This document shows, in pieces, positions 34,157 to 43,342 of a DNA stretch of 64,000 nucleotides. The notes under the pieces are model-generated. The model did no database searches. It was not told the origin of the DNA and saw nothing but the letters and a program-made list of their open reading frames with translations. This DNA comes from RGIG1927 sp045546275. Lineage in GTDB: Bacteria > Bacillota > Clostridia > UMGS1883. The stretch lies in contig JAZQCM010000014.1 in the NCBI GenBank assembly GCA_045546275.1, positions 341,528 to 405,527 on the forward strand, given 5' to 3'. Numbering within the stretch: the first letter of the stretch is position 1; each line of letters begins with the position of its first letter. Made by a program: the position numbers and the translations under genes.

Positions 34157-34157
34157 A

Positions 34158-34186
34158 TTGACATAATAAATTTAAGATAGTAAAAT
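34158..34186 (+). promoter_or_regulatory. Promoter of the GH78-GH35 unit
   Basis: TTGACA, 17-base spacer, TAAAAT, 17 bases before the GH78 ATG. Confidence 0.82.
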
Positions 34187-34203
34187 TAAATGGGGTGATA
34201 TAT

Positions 34204-36402
34204 ATGGAGAAAAAGTGGGTTGCAAAGTGGATTGGCGAGGGAGAAAACTGCGCCCAAAGCCACGGCGTGATACTAAGAAAAACCTTTAAAATTGCAAATG
34301 AAAATAATATAGCTTTGTATATATCGGGTCTTGGACTTTTTAAAGCATACATAAACGGGCATGAAATTTCCGAAACCTTTTTTGATGCAGGTGAAAGTAA
34401 CTTTGCAAAAACTGTTTATTATGTAAAGTATGACATAACAAACAAAATAAAAAAGGGCGAAAACACAATTGATATTGTTTTGGGCAACGGTCAGTATGTA
34501 AACTTTGTGGTTAACCCCACCATGGAAAAGAATGGAGAGTTGATTGAGCCTCACCGTTACCAGAAAAACGACGGCTACATTTTGGATAAAAATATTTACG
34601 GTTTTAAAAAAGCGATTTGCGAAATATATGAAGAAAATGCTCTTATTGCAAAAAGTGACGAAAGCTGGCTTTGTGCACAAAGCAAAATAACCTTTAACAA
34701 CTGGTACGGCGGCGAGGACTTTGACAGTACAAAAGAGTATGAATGGAAAAATGCAGTTTTAATGCCTTGCCCCATGGGTCAGCTTAAAGAAAGAGATTTT
34801 AACCCCATAAAGGTGTGCGAGGAAATTAAAGCTGAAAAAATAATAAAGCACGAAAAAGGCTACACTATTGACTTTGGCAAAAACGGTGCAGGGGTAGTTA
34901 AAATAAACCTTGAAACAACCCCCTCAATGCGAGGCGTTAAAATAAAAATGCTCCCCTCAGAGGAGATAACAAACGAAGGCTTTGCGGACCAGAAAAGCTC
35001 AACCCAAAGCTGGAGTGAAACAAAAAAATGCGAAATAAGTGACAGCTATGTAATTGGGGGAACCGGCAATGAAGAATGGCATCCTTTGTTCTGCTACCAT
35101 GGCTTTAGGTATTTAGAGGTTCATAACCTGCCTTACAAACCAAAGGAAAACACCTTTACATACCTTCGCCTTATGGCGGACAATGAAAAAACAGGCTTTT
35201 TTGAAACGGACAATGAAATTTTGCAAAAAATAAACCGTATGACCGACCGTTCAATTGAAAGCAACATGTTTTTTGCATTTACCGATTGCCCCCAGATTGA
35301 AAAATTAGGCTGGATAGAAACAAGCCATTTAATGTTCAACTCCATGGCATACGGACGAAACATTAAAAACTGGACACCTAAAATTGTGCAGGACATGGCA
35401 GACAGCGTAGCTCATGACGGCTACATGCCTGCAATTGTACCGCCTTTTCAGCTTATCCCCGGTCTTGACAAGGACGTAAACTGGGGTGGCGCATGCATTA
35501 TGACACCTTGGTATTATTATGAATATTATAACGACAAAAAGGTTTTGTACACTGCAAAGGAAGCGGGCAAGAAATACCTTGAGCACCTTGAAAGCCACAT
35601 GACAAATAACCTTTTGGAGAATTATTCCCAAATGGGTGACTGGGGACAGATTAACGAAAAAACCCCAACAGTTTTAGTGGAAAACTGTGCTCTTTACCTT
35701 TTGTATGTAACCTATGCAAAGCTTTTAACAGCTATTGGTGAAAATGGTGAGGAATATTTAAAAAAGGCAGAAAAACTAAAAAAAGCTTTTCATGAAAATG
35801 AAATATGCTATAATAAAGATAATAAGGTTTACGGCAACGGCAGTCAGGCAAGCTACGGGTGTGTGCTTTTTTCGGGTATTTATTTTGCCGAAAACGAAAA
35901 AAGCTCAGTTGAAAAGCTTGTTGATGCAGTAAAAAAAGCTGACTTTCACTTAACAAGCGGTGAGGTGGGGTTAAAGCAGGTTTTTGCAACCCTTAATAAG
36001 TACGGCCATGACAATGTTGTGTACAAAATGGTTACAAACAAAACTCAGCCAAGCTATTTTTACTTTGCCCAAAAAGATTTAACCTGCCTTCCCGAATACT
36101 GGAACTATGAAGAGCTTTGGTGGGGCATGGTGCGAAGTCGCAACCATGCAATGATGGGTCATGTTAAGGAATGGCTCATCCGTGGTGTTCTGGGCGTGAG
36201 GTATGAGAATTTAAAGAACATAACCATTATGCCCTATGTTCCCGAAAACACAACCTATGCAAAGGGCAGTTTTTACTGCGGCAAGGGAAAATTTGAAGTT
36301 TTCTGGAAAGTAAACGGCAAAAAAATTACAATAAAAGTTTCTAATCCCGAGGACGTTAAGGTAAGTATTTGTGCCCCCGAAGGGTATGAATTGGAGAATT
36401 GA
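34204..36402 (+). CDS. GH78 family alpha-L-rhamnosidase
   Basis: 732 residues from ATG 34204 (GGGG site upstream). N-terminal beta-sandwich domains (ALYISGLGLFKAYINGHEIS), then an (alpha/alpha)6 barrel with the GH78 signature DCPQIEKLGW (about residue 360), YSQMGDWGQI (about 475), NYEELWWGMVRSRNHAMMG and a C-terminal sandwich. It releases terminal L-rhamnose from plant or microbial glycans. There is no signal peptide, so it probably acts on imported oligosaccharides. The family box usually has Glu-Arg (DERxGW); here Glu-Lys-Leu, so substrate fit may differ. Overlapping signals with GH35 show an operon. Confidence 0.87.
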   Translation: MEKKWVAKWIGEGENCAQSHGVILRKTFKIANENNIALYISGLGLFKAYINGHEISETFFDAGESNFAKTVYYVKYDITNKIKKGENTIDIVLGNGQYVNFVVNPTMEKNGELIEPHRYQKNDGYILDKNIYGFKKAICEIYEENALIAKSDESWLCAQSKITFNNWYGGEDFDSTKEYEWKNAVLMPCPMGQLKERDFNPIKVCEEIKAEKIIKHEKGYTIDFGKNGAGVVKINLETTPSMRGVKIKMLPSEEITNEGFADQKSSTQSWSETKKCEISDSYVIGGTGNEEWHPLFCYHGFRYLEVHNLPYKPKENTFTYLRLMADNEKTGFFETDNEILQKINRMTDRSIESNMFFAFTDCPQIEKLGWIETSHLMFNSMAYGRNIKNWTPKIVQDMADSVAHDGYMPAIVPPFQLIPGLDKDVNWGGACIMTPWYYYEYYNDKKVLYTAKEAGKKYLEHLESHMTNNLLENYSQMGDWGQINEKTPTVLVENCALYLLYVTYAKLLTAIGENGEEYLKKAEKLKKAFHENEICYNKDNKVYGNGSQASYGCVLFSGIYFAENEKSSVEKLVDAVKKADFHLTSGEVGLKQVFATLNKYGHDNVVYKMVTNKTQPSYFYFAQKDLTCLPEYWNYEELWWGMVRSRNHAMMGHVKEWLIRGVLGVRYENLKNITIMPYVPENTTYAKGSFYCGKGKFEVFWKVNGKKITIKVSNPEDVKVSICAPEGYELEN

Positions 36403-36404
36403 AA

Positions 36405-38450
36405 ATGACGTATAAATTCAAAGAGTATAAAAAAAGTGAAATATTAAGAAATCATCTTAAAATGGGGGGCAGTAACCCTCAAGGCGAAAAAATTGAAGTT
36501 ACAAGCCTTTACTTTGAAAGAGGCGGCAAGCCTTACTTAGGAGTAATGGGCGAGTATCATTTTTCCCGTGATAACCGTGAGAACTGGTACCGTGAGCTTT
36601 GCAAAATGAAAGCAGGGGGCGTGGGCATTGTTGCCACATACCTTTTGTGGATTTATCACGAGGAAATTGAGGGTGAATTTAACTTCACAGGAGATTGCGA
36701 CATCCGCAGGTTTATCCTTGATGCAAAAAAAGCGGGACTTGATGTTGTTATAAGAATAGGCCCCTGGTGCCATGGCGAGTGCCGTAACGGCGGTTTTCCC
36801 GACTGGCTTTTAAAAAAAAGCTACAAGCTTCGTGACAATAACCCCCACTACATGGCAAAGGCACGGATATGGTACGAAAAAATTTACGATGAGGTTAAAG
36901 ACCTCTTTTACAAGGACGGCGGAAACATTATAGGCATTCAGTTCGAAAACGAGCTGGTTGACAATTCTGAGCATCTTTTAGCGCTTAAAAACATGGCTCT
37001 TGAAATAGGCTTTAATGCGCCCATATACACAGTAACAGGCTGGAACAGCATGTATGGTGCAAAAATTCCCGTTGACGAGGTTGTGCCTGTGTTTGCGGCA
37101 TATTCCGACGCCCCCTGGGCCAATCACACAGAAAAGCTTCCGCCATCGCCCCACTATGCGTTTAATACCATGCGTAACGATTCGGCTGTAGGCTTTGACA
37201 TTATAAACGACACTTCTCTTGACGGCTGGCGCTTGCCCTACGAAAAATACCCCTTTATAACCTGCGAATTAGGGGCAGGGCTTCATTCCACACATCACAG
37301 GAGAGTTGTTATAAACGGTATGGATGCCTATGCAATGAGTCTTGTTAAATTAGGCTCGGGCAACAACCTTATCGGCTACTACATGTACCATGGCGGTGTT
37401 AATAAAATAGGCAAGCTTTCCACCTTTAACGAGTCAAAGGCAACAGGCTATCCTAACGATTATCCCGTTTTAAACTACGACTATCATACAGCACTTTCCG
37501 CCTATGGTGAAACAGGGGAGCAGTACGGCATGCTCAACATGTTACACATGTTTGTAAATGACTTTGGTGAAATTTTAGCACCTATGGAGCATGTTGGTGC
37601 TGAGGAGTTTGTTAAAGAAACAGATTTTGAGTCGCTCCGCTACTGCATGCGTACCGATGGTGACGGGGGTTTTGTGTTTGTAAACCATTACCAGCGCCTT
37701 TACCCTGTAAAGGATGTTGAAAATGTTATTTTTGATACAGGTAGTGTAACCTTCCCCGAAATTAATGTTAAGGGCGATGTGAGCTTTATTATGCCCTTTA
37801 ATTTAAAAATGGAGGATTGTGTGCTCGAATACGCCACAGCACAGCTTTTGTGTAAAGCGGGCAATACATATTTCTTCTCCGAAATACCAAACGTTAAAGC
37901 AGAGTATAAGTTTAAGGGCAACGACAGAATTTATGACGGCAGTAATTTCACTTTTGGAAAAGTGAGGATTGTAACAGTAAGCTATAACGATGCAAAATAC
38001 CTTCGTAAGCTTGACAAGGATGTGTACATTGGCGATAAGTGCGACTTGTTTATTGAAAACAAGCTCATCCGCTGTGTGCAGAATGGTGACTTTGCCTGCC
38101 GTGTGTGGAACGGAACAGAATTTGAAGAATACCTTGAAGAAGTGGACTTTGAAGAAGCAAACGTAATGTTTTCTTCCTGTGAAGAGCCTTTTGTGCCGGA
38201 ATATGTTGAACAGCTCAGCTTTGGTGGCGAAAGAGAGCGCACCTGGAAGAAAATTTATGTTGATTCGCCCTACGGCTTTGTTGACATTAACTACTCTTAC
38301 GACGTGGCACAAATATATGCCAATAAAAAATTAGTTGCCGATAACTTTTACATCGGAGAATCCTGGCGAGTTCCTGCAAAGCTGCTTTTTGGAAAAGAAG
38401 TGTATCTTGTAATGAGTAGTATGAAGGACGATTTTTACAAAGAATTTTAA
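36405..38450 (+). CDS. GH35 family beta-galactosidase
   Basis: 681 residues from ATG 36405, with GGAG eight bases upstream and two bases after the GH78 stop. TIM-barrel motifs: GVMGEYHFSRDNRENW, RIGPWCHGECRNGGFPDWLL, acid/base Glu in IGIQFENELVD (about 183) and likely nucleophile Glu in FITCELGAG (about 287). C-terminal beta domains follow. It removes terminal beta-galactose. Being cytosolic and paired with a rhamnosidase suggests breakdown of galactose- and rhamnose-bearing oligosaccharides such as pectin side chains or arabinogalactan fragments. No transporter is adjacent. Confidence 0.87.
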   Translation: MTYKFKEYKKSEILRNHLKMGGSNPQGEKIEVTSLYFERGGKPYLGVMGEYHFSRDNRENWYRELCKMKAGGVGIVATYLLWIYHEEIEGEFNFTGDCDIRRFILDAKKAGLDVVIRIGPWCHGECRNGGFPDWLLKKSYKLRDNNPHYMAKARIWYEKIYDEVKDLFYKDGGNIIGIQFENELVDNSEHLLALKNMALEIGFNAPIYTVTGWNSMYGAKIPVDEVVPVFAAYSDAPWANHTEKLPPSPHYAFNTMRNDSAVGFDIINDTSLDGWRLPYEKYPFITCELGAGLHSTHHRRVVINGMDAYAMSLVKLGSGNNLIGYYMYHGGVNKIGKLSTFNESKATGYPNDYPVLNYDYHTALSAYGETGEQYGMLNMLHMFVNDFGEILAPMEHVGAEEFVKETDFESLRYCMRTDGDGGFVFVNHYQRLYPVKDVENVIFDTGSVTFPEINVKGDVSFIMPFNLKMEDCVLEYATAQLLCKAGNTYFFSEIPNVKAEYKFKGNDRIYDGSNFTFGKVRIVTVSYNDAKYLRKLDKDVYIGDKCDLFIENKLIRCVQNGDFACRVWNGTEFEEYLEEVDFEEANVMFSSCEEPFVPEYVEQLSFGGERERTWKKIYVDSPYGFVDINYSYDVAQIYANKKLVADNFYIGESWRVPAKLLFGKEVYLVMSSMKDDFYKEF

Positions 38451-38469
38451 ACTGAAAAGGAGGATAATT

Positions 38470-38934
38470 ATGAACAAGAATGCTATTTATCCCGGTAGCT
38501 TTGACCCATTTACAAACGGTCATCTTGACATTGTAAAAAAGGCCTCAAAGCTTTTTGACAGTGTGAGCATTGTAATTGGTGTCAATGCAAATAAAAAAAG
38601 AGCCTACGACAGTGAAAAAATGAAAAATGCCATTGAAAAGGTGCTTTCAGACAACGGAATTGAAAACTGTGTGGTTGCAATACACGAGGGCCTTGTTGCG
38701 GAGTATGCCGCAAATAACAACATTAAATACATGATTCGTGGCTTAAGAAACAACATGGACTACAACTACGAGGAAAATATTGCGGAAATTAACAAGCTAA
38801 TAAACCCCAAATTGGAATATGTTTATTTCCGTGCGGATAACGTGGCAGTATCCTCGTCAATGGTTAAAGAGCTTCATTTGTTTAAAAAAGATGTATCAAA
38901 GTATGTACCAAAGGCGGTTTTGACAATTATGTGA
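38470..38934 (+). CDS. coaD: Phosphopantetheine adenylyltransferase
   Basis: 154 residues, usual. Nucleotidyltransferase motif YPGSFDPFTNGHLDIV (T/HxGH), MIRGLRNNMDYNYE and VSSSMVKEL near the end. It makes dephospho-CoA from 4'-phosphopantetheine and ATP. AAGGAGG site; 19 bases after the GH35 gene, so it may be read from that operon although functionally unrelated. Confidence 0.96.
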   Translation: MNKNAIYPGSFDPFTNGHLDIVKKASKLFDSVSIVIGVNANKKRAYDSEKMKNAIEKVLSDNGIENCVVAIHEGLVAEYAANNNIKYMIRGLRNNMDYNYEENIAEINKLINPKLEYVYFRADNVAVSSSMVKELHLFKKDVSKYVPKAVLTIM

Positions 38935-38936
38935 AA

Positions 38937-38965
38937 AAAGGACAGTGCAATCAGCACTGTCCTTA
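38937..38965. terminator. Bidirectional terminator
   Basis: AAGGACAGTGC, loop AATCA, GCACTGTCCTT between coaD and the convergent kinase gene. Confidence 0.88.
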
Positions 38966-38966
38966 A

Positions 38967-39470
38967 TTATTCCTTAAGGCCTAACGCCTCGGCAATGGCA
39001 AGGGCGTTTTTTGTGAGGCTTTTATTGTAGCATTTAACTGTAACATCGGCGTATTTTTTGTAAAGCACACTTCGTTCAATAAATAAGTCCTTAAGGGTTT
39101 GTCCCTCCTTCATGGAAATACCTCGTGTGGCAAGGTTATTTATACGCTTTTCAATTTCGCGGAGGGGGACATTTAAGTACACCACTTTGCCAATGCTTTT
39201 CAAATGCTCCATTGCTTCTTCTCCGTACACAACGCTTCCACCTGTGGCAATAACTGTGTTATCGCATTCAATGGACGCATTCACACTGTTTTCAACCCGG
39301 TTAAAGTAATCAATCCCCGAATCTTCAATAATACGATAAAGCTTTTTGCCCTCCTTTGCCTGAATAAGAAGGTCCGAATCAATAAAATCATAACCAATTA
39401 TTTTTGCAAGCAATACCCCCACGGTGCTTTTACCGCTGCCGGGCATACCGATTAAAATTATATTATTCAT
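38967..39470 (-). CDS. Shikimate-kinase family protein, divergent
   Basis: 167 residues from ATG 39470 (GGAGG upstream). P-loop GMPGSGKSTVG and Asp pair DFIDSDLLIQ are as in AroK. But the substrate-binding FRxxE segment is FNRVE, the GGG loop is GGS (ATGGSVVYG), and the lid is ATRGISMKEGQ. The last Arg (ERSVLYKKYAD) is kept. A clostridial subfamily with these features is routinely annotated as shikimate kinase. It may be a true AroK or a kinase of another small molecule; no other aro genes are nearby. Confidence 0.7.
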   Translation of the reverse strand: MNNIILIGMPGSGKSTVGVLLAKIIGYDFIDSDLLIQAKEGKKLYRIIEDSGIDYFNRVENSVNASIECDNTVIATGGSVVYGEEAMEHLKSIGKVVYLNVPLREIEKRINNLATRGISMKEGQTLKDLFIERSVLYKKYADVTVKCYNKSLTKNALAIAEALGLKE

Positions 39471-39497
39471 ATTTTCCTCCAAAACTTTGATAGCTTA

Positions 39498-39525
39498 ATT
39501 ATACATCCTTTTACAAATTTGTCAA
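39498..39525 (-). promoter_or_regulatory. Promoter of the kinase gene
   Basis: Minus strand TTGACA, 16-base spacer, TATAAT, about 28 bases before the ATG. Confidence 0.8.
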
Positions 39526-39533
39526 AGAAAAAG

Positions 39534-39562
39534 TTGTGTGAGCAGAATTTTTGTGCTATAAT
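39534..39562 (+). promoter_or_regulatory. Promoter of the SLH-FG-GAP unit
   Basis: TTGTGT, 17-base spacer, TATAAT; weak -35, consensus -10; a TGC before the -10 resembles an extended -10. Confidence 0.65.
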
Positions 39563-39592
39563 TAACCAAGTATATTTACGGGAGGAATTTGA

Positions 39593-40591
39593 ATGAAAAA
39601 AATAACAGCATTAATTGTTGCAGTGGTTATTGTTTTTTCGGCAATACCTTGCTTTGGTATAGCCGTTACCCAAAAGGCAGAAGCTCTTTATAATTTAGGA
39701 CTTTTAAAGGGCACAGGAAGTGGATTTTCCGTTGAAGGCTTGGAATTGGACAGGTACGCAACACGCGTTGAAATGTGTGTAACCGTTGTCAGAATGCTTG
39801 GCAAGGAAGAAAAAGCCCTTTATCAGAAAAATCAGCATCCTTTTAACGACGTGCCTTTGTGGGCAAGTGATTACATCGGCTGGCTTTACGAAAACTATCT
39901 TGTAAACGGAGTTTCGGACACATATTTCGGTGCAAATGACAATGCAACCGTGAGCCAGTTTGCCACAATGCTTTTACGTGTTTTAGGCTATAGCGACAAA
40001 AAGGGTGATTTTTCCTATCAGTCGGCAGGAGCCTTTGCAAAAGGTAAAGGCATTATTACCGACAACAGCACAGACAACGATTACCTTTTAAGAAGCAGCA
40101 TGATTGACATGTGCTACAATGCATTGAACGCAAATATCAACAATTCATCACGACTTCTCATTACAAAGCTTTGTGACGACTATGCAGTTGATAAGGAAAA
40201 GGCAGAAAGTCTTTCCCTTGTAAAGGAAGCGTCCATATCCGATGCATTTGCAGAGCTTGATGAAAACTTAGGCGATATTGAAGTTTACAAAAGCAGAAGC
40301 TGTTATGAAATTATATTTGAAACTGAGGCAGAGCACTACGGATTGAGAGTTTTCGTAAGAGAAAAGGGCACAAGTGCAGTGCGTGAAATAAGCCTTAACG
40401 AAAATGACCGCATTCATATGAAAAAGGGTGATATACATTACTATGGACTTGACCCCGCAGGCTATGTGGAAGAGCTTTATGTTTACGGACTTGATATGTC
40501 AAAGAAATACGAGTTTATAGTTATAAAAACAACCAGTGAAGGCAGTGCATATCTTACGGTTGGAAAGAGTAAATCGGGAGAGGTGGAATAA
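39593..40591 (+). CDS. Secreted S-layer-homology (SLH) domain protein
   Basis: 332 residues. Signal peptide (MKKITALIVAVVIVFSAIPCFG), then SLH repeats: ALYNLGLLKGTGSGFSVEGL (about 30-50), HPFNDVPLWASDYIGWLYEN (about 82-101) with NATVSQFATMLLRVLGY, and a weaker third to about 205. SLH domains bind pyruvylated wall polymers, so this is probably wall-bound. The C-terminal 120 residues are beta-rich and unassigned. Cotranscribed with an FG-GAP propeller protein, whose ATG is one base past this stop. Confidence 0.88.
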   Translation: MKKITALIVAVVIVFSAIPCFGIAVTQKAEALYNLGLLKGTGSGFSVEGLELDRYATRVEMCVTVVRMLGKEEKALYQKNQHPFNDVPLWASDYIGWLYENYLVNGVSDTYFGANDNATVSQFATMLLRVLGYSDKKGDFSYQSAGAFAKGKGIITDNSTDNDYLLRSSMIDMCYNALNANINNSSRLLITKLCDDYAVDKEKAESLSLVKEASISDAFAELDENLGDIEVYKSRSCYEIIFETEAEHYGLRVFVREKGTSAVREISLNENDRIHMKKGDIHYYGLDPAGYVEELYVYGLDMSKKYEFIVIKTTSEGSAYLTVGKSKSGEVE

Positions 40592-40592
40592 C

Positions 40593-42161
40593 ATGAAAAG
40601 AATAATTGCATTATTAATGGTAATTATGCTGTGCCCTGTAACTGTAAGTGCAGCGATAACACCTACTCTTAAATACAAAAATGCAGGTACATTTGCATCA
40701 TGGACAGAGGAATCCTATTACTCATCACCTGTTGTGTGTGATATTGATGCAGATGGTAAAAATGAAATTATTTTCTCAAACTATACCATCACTGTTCTTG
40801 ATGCCGAAACAGGGCAGAGCGAATGGAAGGTTAATTCCGGCTACGACAGAACTTCTCCTGTGCAGGAATTTGGCAAAAGCAACGGTCATACCTGGAGCGA
40901 TGTTATAGTTTGTGATATTAACAGCGACGGTAAAAAGGAAATCATAACAGGTCACGGTCGTGGCATTGTTTCGGTGCTTTCCTCGGACGGTTACTTTATG
41001 CCAGGCTGGCCCCAAAGACCCGTTGATGCCAGCGTGAGAAGTGTTGCCGTGGCGGATTTTGAAAACGACGGCTACAGCGAAATTATTGTAGGCTTAGGCG
41101 TTAGGGGCAGTAACTCCGTGTATGTGTACAACTACGACGGCACCTTGCGACAGGGTTGGCCACAGCTTGACGGAGGTAACACAGGTAAAGCATTTATGTA
41201 CGGCGTTTTTATGGACTCCATTGCAGTTGACGATCTGAATGGTGACGGCATTAAGGAAATTATTGTCCCCTCAGACTTGTCGCATATTTCTGTTTTTGAA
41301 CCTGACGGCAGCTTGTTTATGGCAAGCAACTCAGTCTTTGGCAATAAAAGCTGGGGCATGATTTCCCTGTACGAGGACTATGCCGCAGAAATCAGAAATG
41401 AAAACGGTGGCTGGGGATATGACTATGTGGGCGATGAAACACGTGAAGAGCTTTACAAGGGCGAATTCGGACATGCAAAGGCTGTTACTTGCGATGTGGA
41501 CGGTAATGGGACAAAGGAGGTTATTGTTACAACAATTATGTGTAACCGAAAGTATGCTCCTGTTTATCCGCCTACAGAATACATGACAGTTGCAGTTTTA
41601 AATGCCGACAGAACACGCTACAAGAATGATGCAAAGGGTCACAACTGGGAAATTCTTCCTACCGATTTAGGCGAACCCTTATTTCAGAACACGGAAACTA
41701 TTGCATCGGGAGTATTTCATGCACCCACTGTGAGCGACCTTGACGGTGACGGCGAAGTGGAAATACTTTTTAACTCCTACAACGGAAAGGTGCATTGCTT
41801 TGGCTTAAACAGGGTTGAGCCTTATGCATGGCCCTATTCTTTAACAAAAAGAACAAGTCCCATGTTTGAATATGCATCGCCCGTAACCTGTGTTGATTTG
41901 GACTACGACGGCAAGAAGGAAGTTATCTTTACCTCCTTTTATGATGAGTACCAGAATTACCCTGCCATGAACGGAAGCTTGTACATTTTGAATTATGAAG
42001 GTAAGCTTATTTGTAAAACACCTCTTCCTGACAGTAAGGAGGGCAGGGCACATTCAAACGGCGGCAAGTCTGCCCCCGTGGTGCAGGATATTGACGGCGA
42101 CGGAAAATATGAAATTGTAATCAACACATTGACAGGTGCAATATGCGTGTATGATGTGTAA
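40593..42161 (+). CDS. Secreted FG-GAP/VCBS beta-propeller protein
   Basis: 522 residues from ATG 40593, chosen for the adjacent signal peptide (MKRIIALLMVIMLCPVTVSA) and GGAGAGGTGG. Eight calcium-loop repeats of the form DxDxDGxxEI: DIDADGKNEIIF, DINSDGKKEIIT, DFENDGYSEIIV, DLNGDGIKEIIV, DVDGNGTKEVIV, DLDGDGEVEILF, DLDYDGKKEVIF and DIDGDGKYEIVI. This predicts a seven- or eight-bladed propeller for extracellular binding. Operon with the SLH protein suggests the two work together at the wall. No enzymatic residues recognised. Confidence 0.87.
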   Translation: MKRIIALLMVIMLCPVTVSAAITPTLKYKNAGTFASWTEESYYSSPVVCDIDADGKNEIIFSNYTITVLDAETGQSEWKVNSGYDRTSPVQEFGKSNGHTWSDVIVCDINSDGKKEIITGHGRGIVSVLSSDGYFMPGWPQRPVDASVRSVAVADFENDGYSEIIVGLGVRGSNSVYVYNYDGTLRQGWPQLDGGNTGKAFMYGVFMDSIAVDDLNGDGIKEIIVPSDLSHISVFEPDGSLFMASNSVFGNKSWGMISLYEDYAAEIRNENGGWGYDYVGDETREELYKGEFGHAKAVTCDVDGNGTKEVIVTTIMCNRKYAPVYPPTEYMTVAVLNADRTRYKNDAKGHNWEILPTDLGEPLFQNTETIASGVFHAPTVSDLDGDGEVEILFNSYNGKVHCFGLNRVEPYAWPYSLTKRTSPMFEYASPVTCVDLDYDGKKEVIFTSFYDEYQNYPAMNGSLYILNYEGKLICKTPLPDSKEGRAHSNGGKSAPVVQDIDGDGKYEIVINTLTGAICVYDV

Positions 42162-42162
42162 C

Positions 42163-42192
42163 ACAAAAATCCACCTACGGGTGGATTTTTGT
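42163..42192 (+). terminator. Intrinsic terminator
   Basis: ACAAAAATCCACC, loop TAC, GGGTGGATTTTTGT, just after the FG-GAP gene. Confidence 0.9.
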
Positions 42193-42213
42193 TGCATTAT
42201 AAAGAAAAAAACC

Positions 42214-42241
42214 TTGCAATTTTATGGCTATGGAGTATAAT
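42214..42241 (+). promoter_or_regulatory. Promoter of ddh
   Basis: TTGCAA, 16-base spacer, TATAAT. Confidence 0.75.
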
Positions 42242-42274
42242 TAAAAGAAAAGATTTATCAAAGGGGCAAATAGT

Positions 42275-43261
42275 ATGAGTATCAGAATTGGTATTTCCGG
42301 TTACGGCAATTTAGGCAGAGGCGTTGAATGTGCCATAAAGCAAAATCCCGACATGGAATTGGTTGCGGTTTTTTCAAGGAGAAACCCTGAAACCGTGTCC
42401 ATTTTGACAAAGGAAGCAAAGGTTTGCCATGTTTCCGAAATGGAGCAGTGGAAGGACAAAATAGACGTTTTGATTTTATGTGGCGGCAGTGCCAAGGATT
42501 TGCCTGAGCAAACTCCCGAAGCTGTAAAGCTTTTCAATGTTGTTGACAGCTTTGACACTCACGCAAAAATCCCCGAGCATTTTAAAAATGTTGACAATGC
42601 AGCTAAGGTAAGCGGAAAAACAGGCATTATATCCGTTGGCTGGGACCCGGGCATGTTTTCACTTATAAGAATGATTTCCGAAGCGGTTTTACCCGACGGA
42701 AAGGACTACACCTTCTGGGGCAAGGGTGTAAGCCAGGGTCACAGTGATGCAATACGACGCATTGAAGGGGTTAAAAATGCAAAGCAGTACACAATACCTG
42801 TTGAAAAAGCTCTTGAAAGAGTAAGAAGCGGCGAAAACCCCGATCTTTCAACCCGTGACAAGCACATACGTGAATGCTTTGTTGTTGCAGAGGATGGGGC
42901 AGACTTGGAAAGAATTGAAAACGAAATTAAAACAATGCCCAACTACTTTGCAGACTATAACACAATTGTTCATTTTATAACAGAGGAAGAGTTTTTGCGC
43001 GACCACAGCACAATTCCTCACGGCGGTTTTGTTATAAGAAGCGGAAAAACAGGCAACAATCTTGAAAACAATCATATTATTGAATATAGCTTAAAGTTAG
43101 ACAGTAATCCCGAGTTCACCTCGTCGGTTATTGTGGCATATGCAAGAGCCTGCTACAAGCTTAACTGTGAAGGCAACACAGGTGCAAAAACAGTTTTCGA
43201 CATTGCGCCTTGCTATTTGTCGCCAAAAGCCAATGAAGAACTCAGAGGAACATTATTATAA
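42275..43261 (+). CDS. ddh: meso-Diaminopimelate D-dehydrogenase
   Basis: 328 residues, normal. NADP-binding start IGISGYGNLGRGVECAIK, then VDSFDTHAKIPEHF, SVGWDPGMFSLIRM and the substrate region FWGKGVSQGHSDAIRRI. It makes meso-diaminopimelate in one step from tetrahydrodipicolinate, ammonia and NADPH, bypassing the DapL/DapEF routes; this predicts meso-DAP peptidoglycan. Single-gene unit with its own promoter. Confidence 0.95.
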   Translation: MSIRIGISGYGNLGRGVECAIKQNPDMELVAVFSRRNPETVSILTKEAKVCHVSEMEQWKDKIDVLILCGGSAKDLPEQTPEAVKLFNVVDSFDTHAKIPEHFKNVDNAAKVSGKTGIISVGWDPGMFSLIRMISEAVLPDGKDYTFWGKGVSQGHSDAIRRIEGVKNAKQYTIPVEKALERVRSGENPDLSTRDKHIRECFVVAEDGADLERIENEIKTMPNYFADYNTIVHFITEEEFLRDHSTIPHGGFVIRSGKTGNNLENNHIIEYSLKLDSNPEFTSSVIVAYARACYKLNCEGNTGAKTVFDIAPCYLSPKANEELRGTLL

Positions 43262-43279
43262 GAAAAATCAAATTAGCAC

Positions 43280-43308
43280 TTGAAATAATGAATAAAATGT
43301 GATATATA
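43280..43308 (+). promoter_or_regulatory. Promoter of tig-clpP-clpX
   Basis: TTGAAA, 17-base spacer, TATATA, 34 bases before the trigger-factor ATG. I see no CtsR heptad repeat in the leader. Confidence 0.75.
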
Positions 43309-43342
43309 TACTTAGATACCATTTATTTAGGAGGAAAGACCA

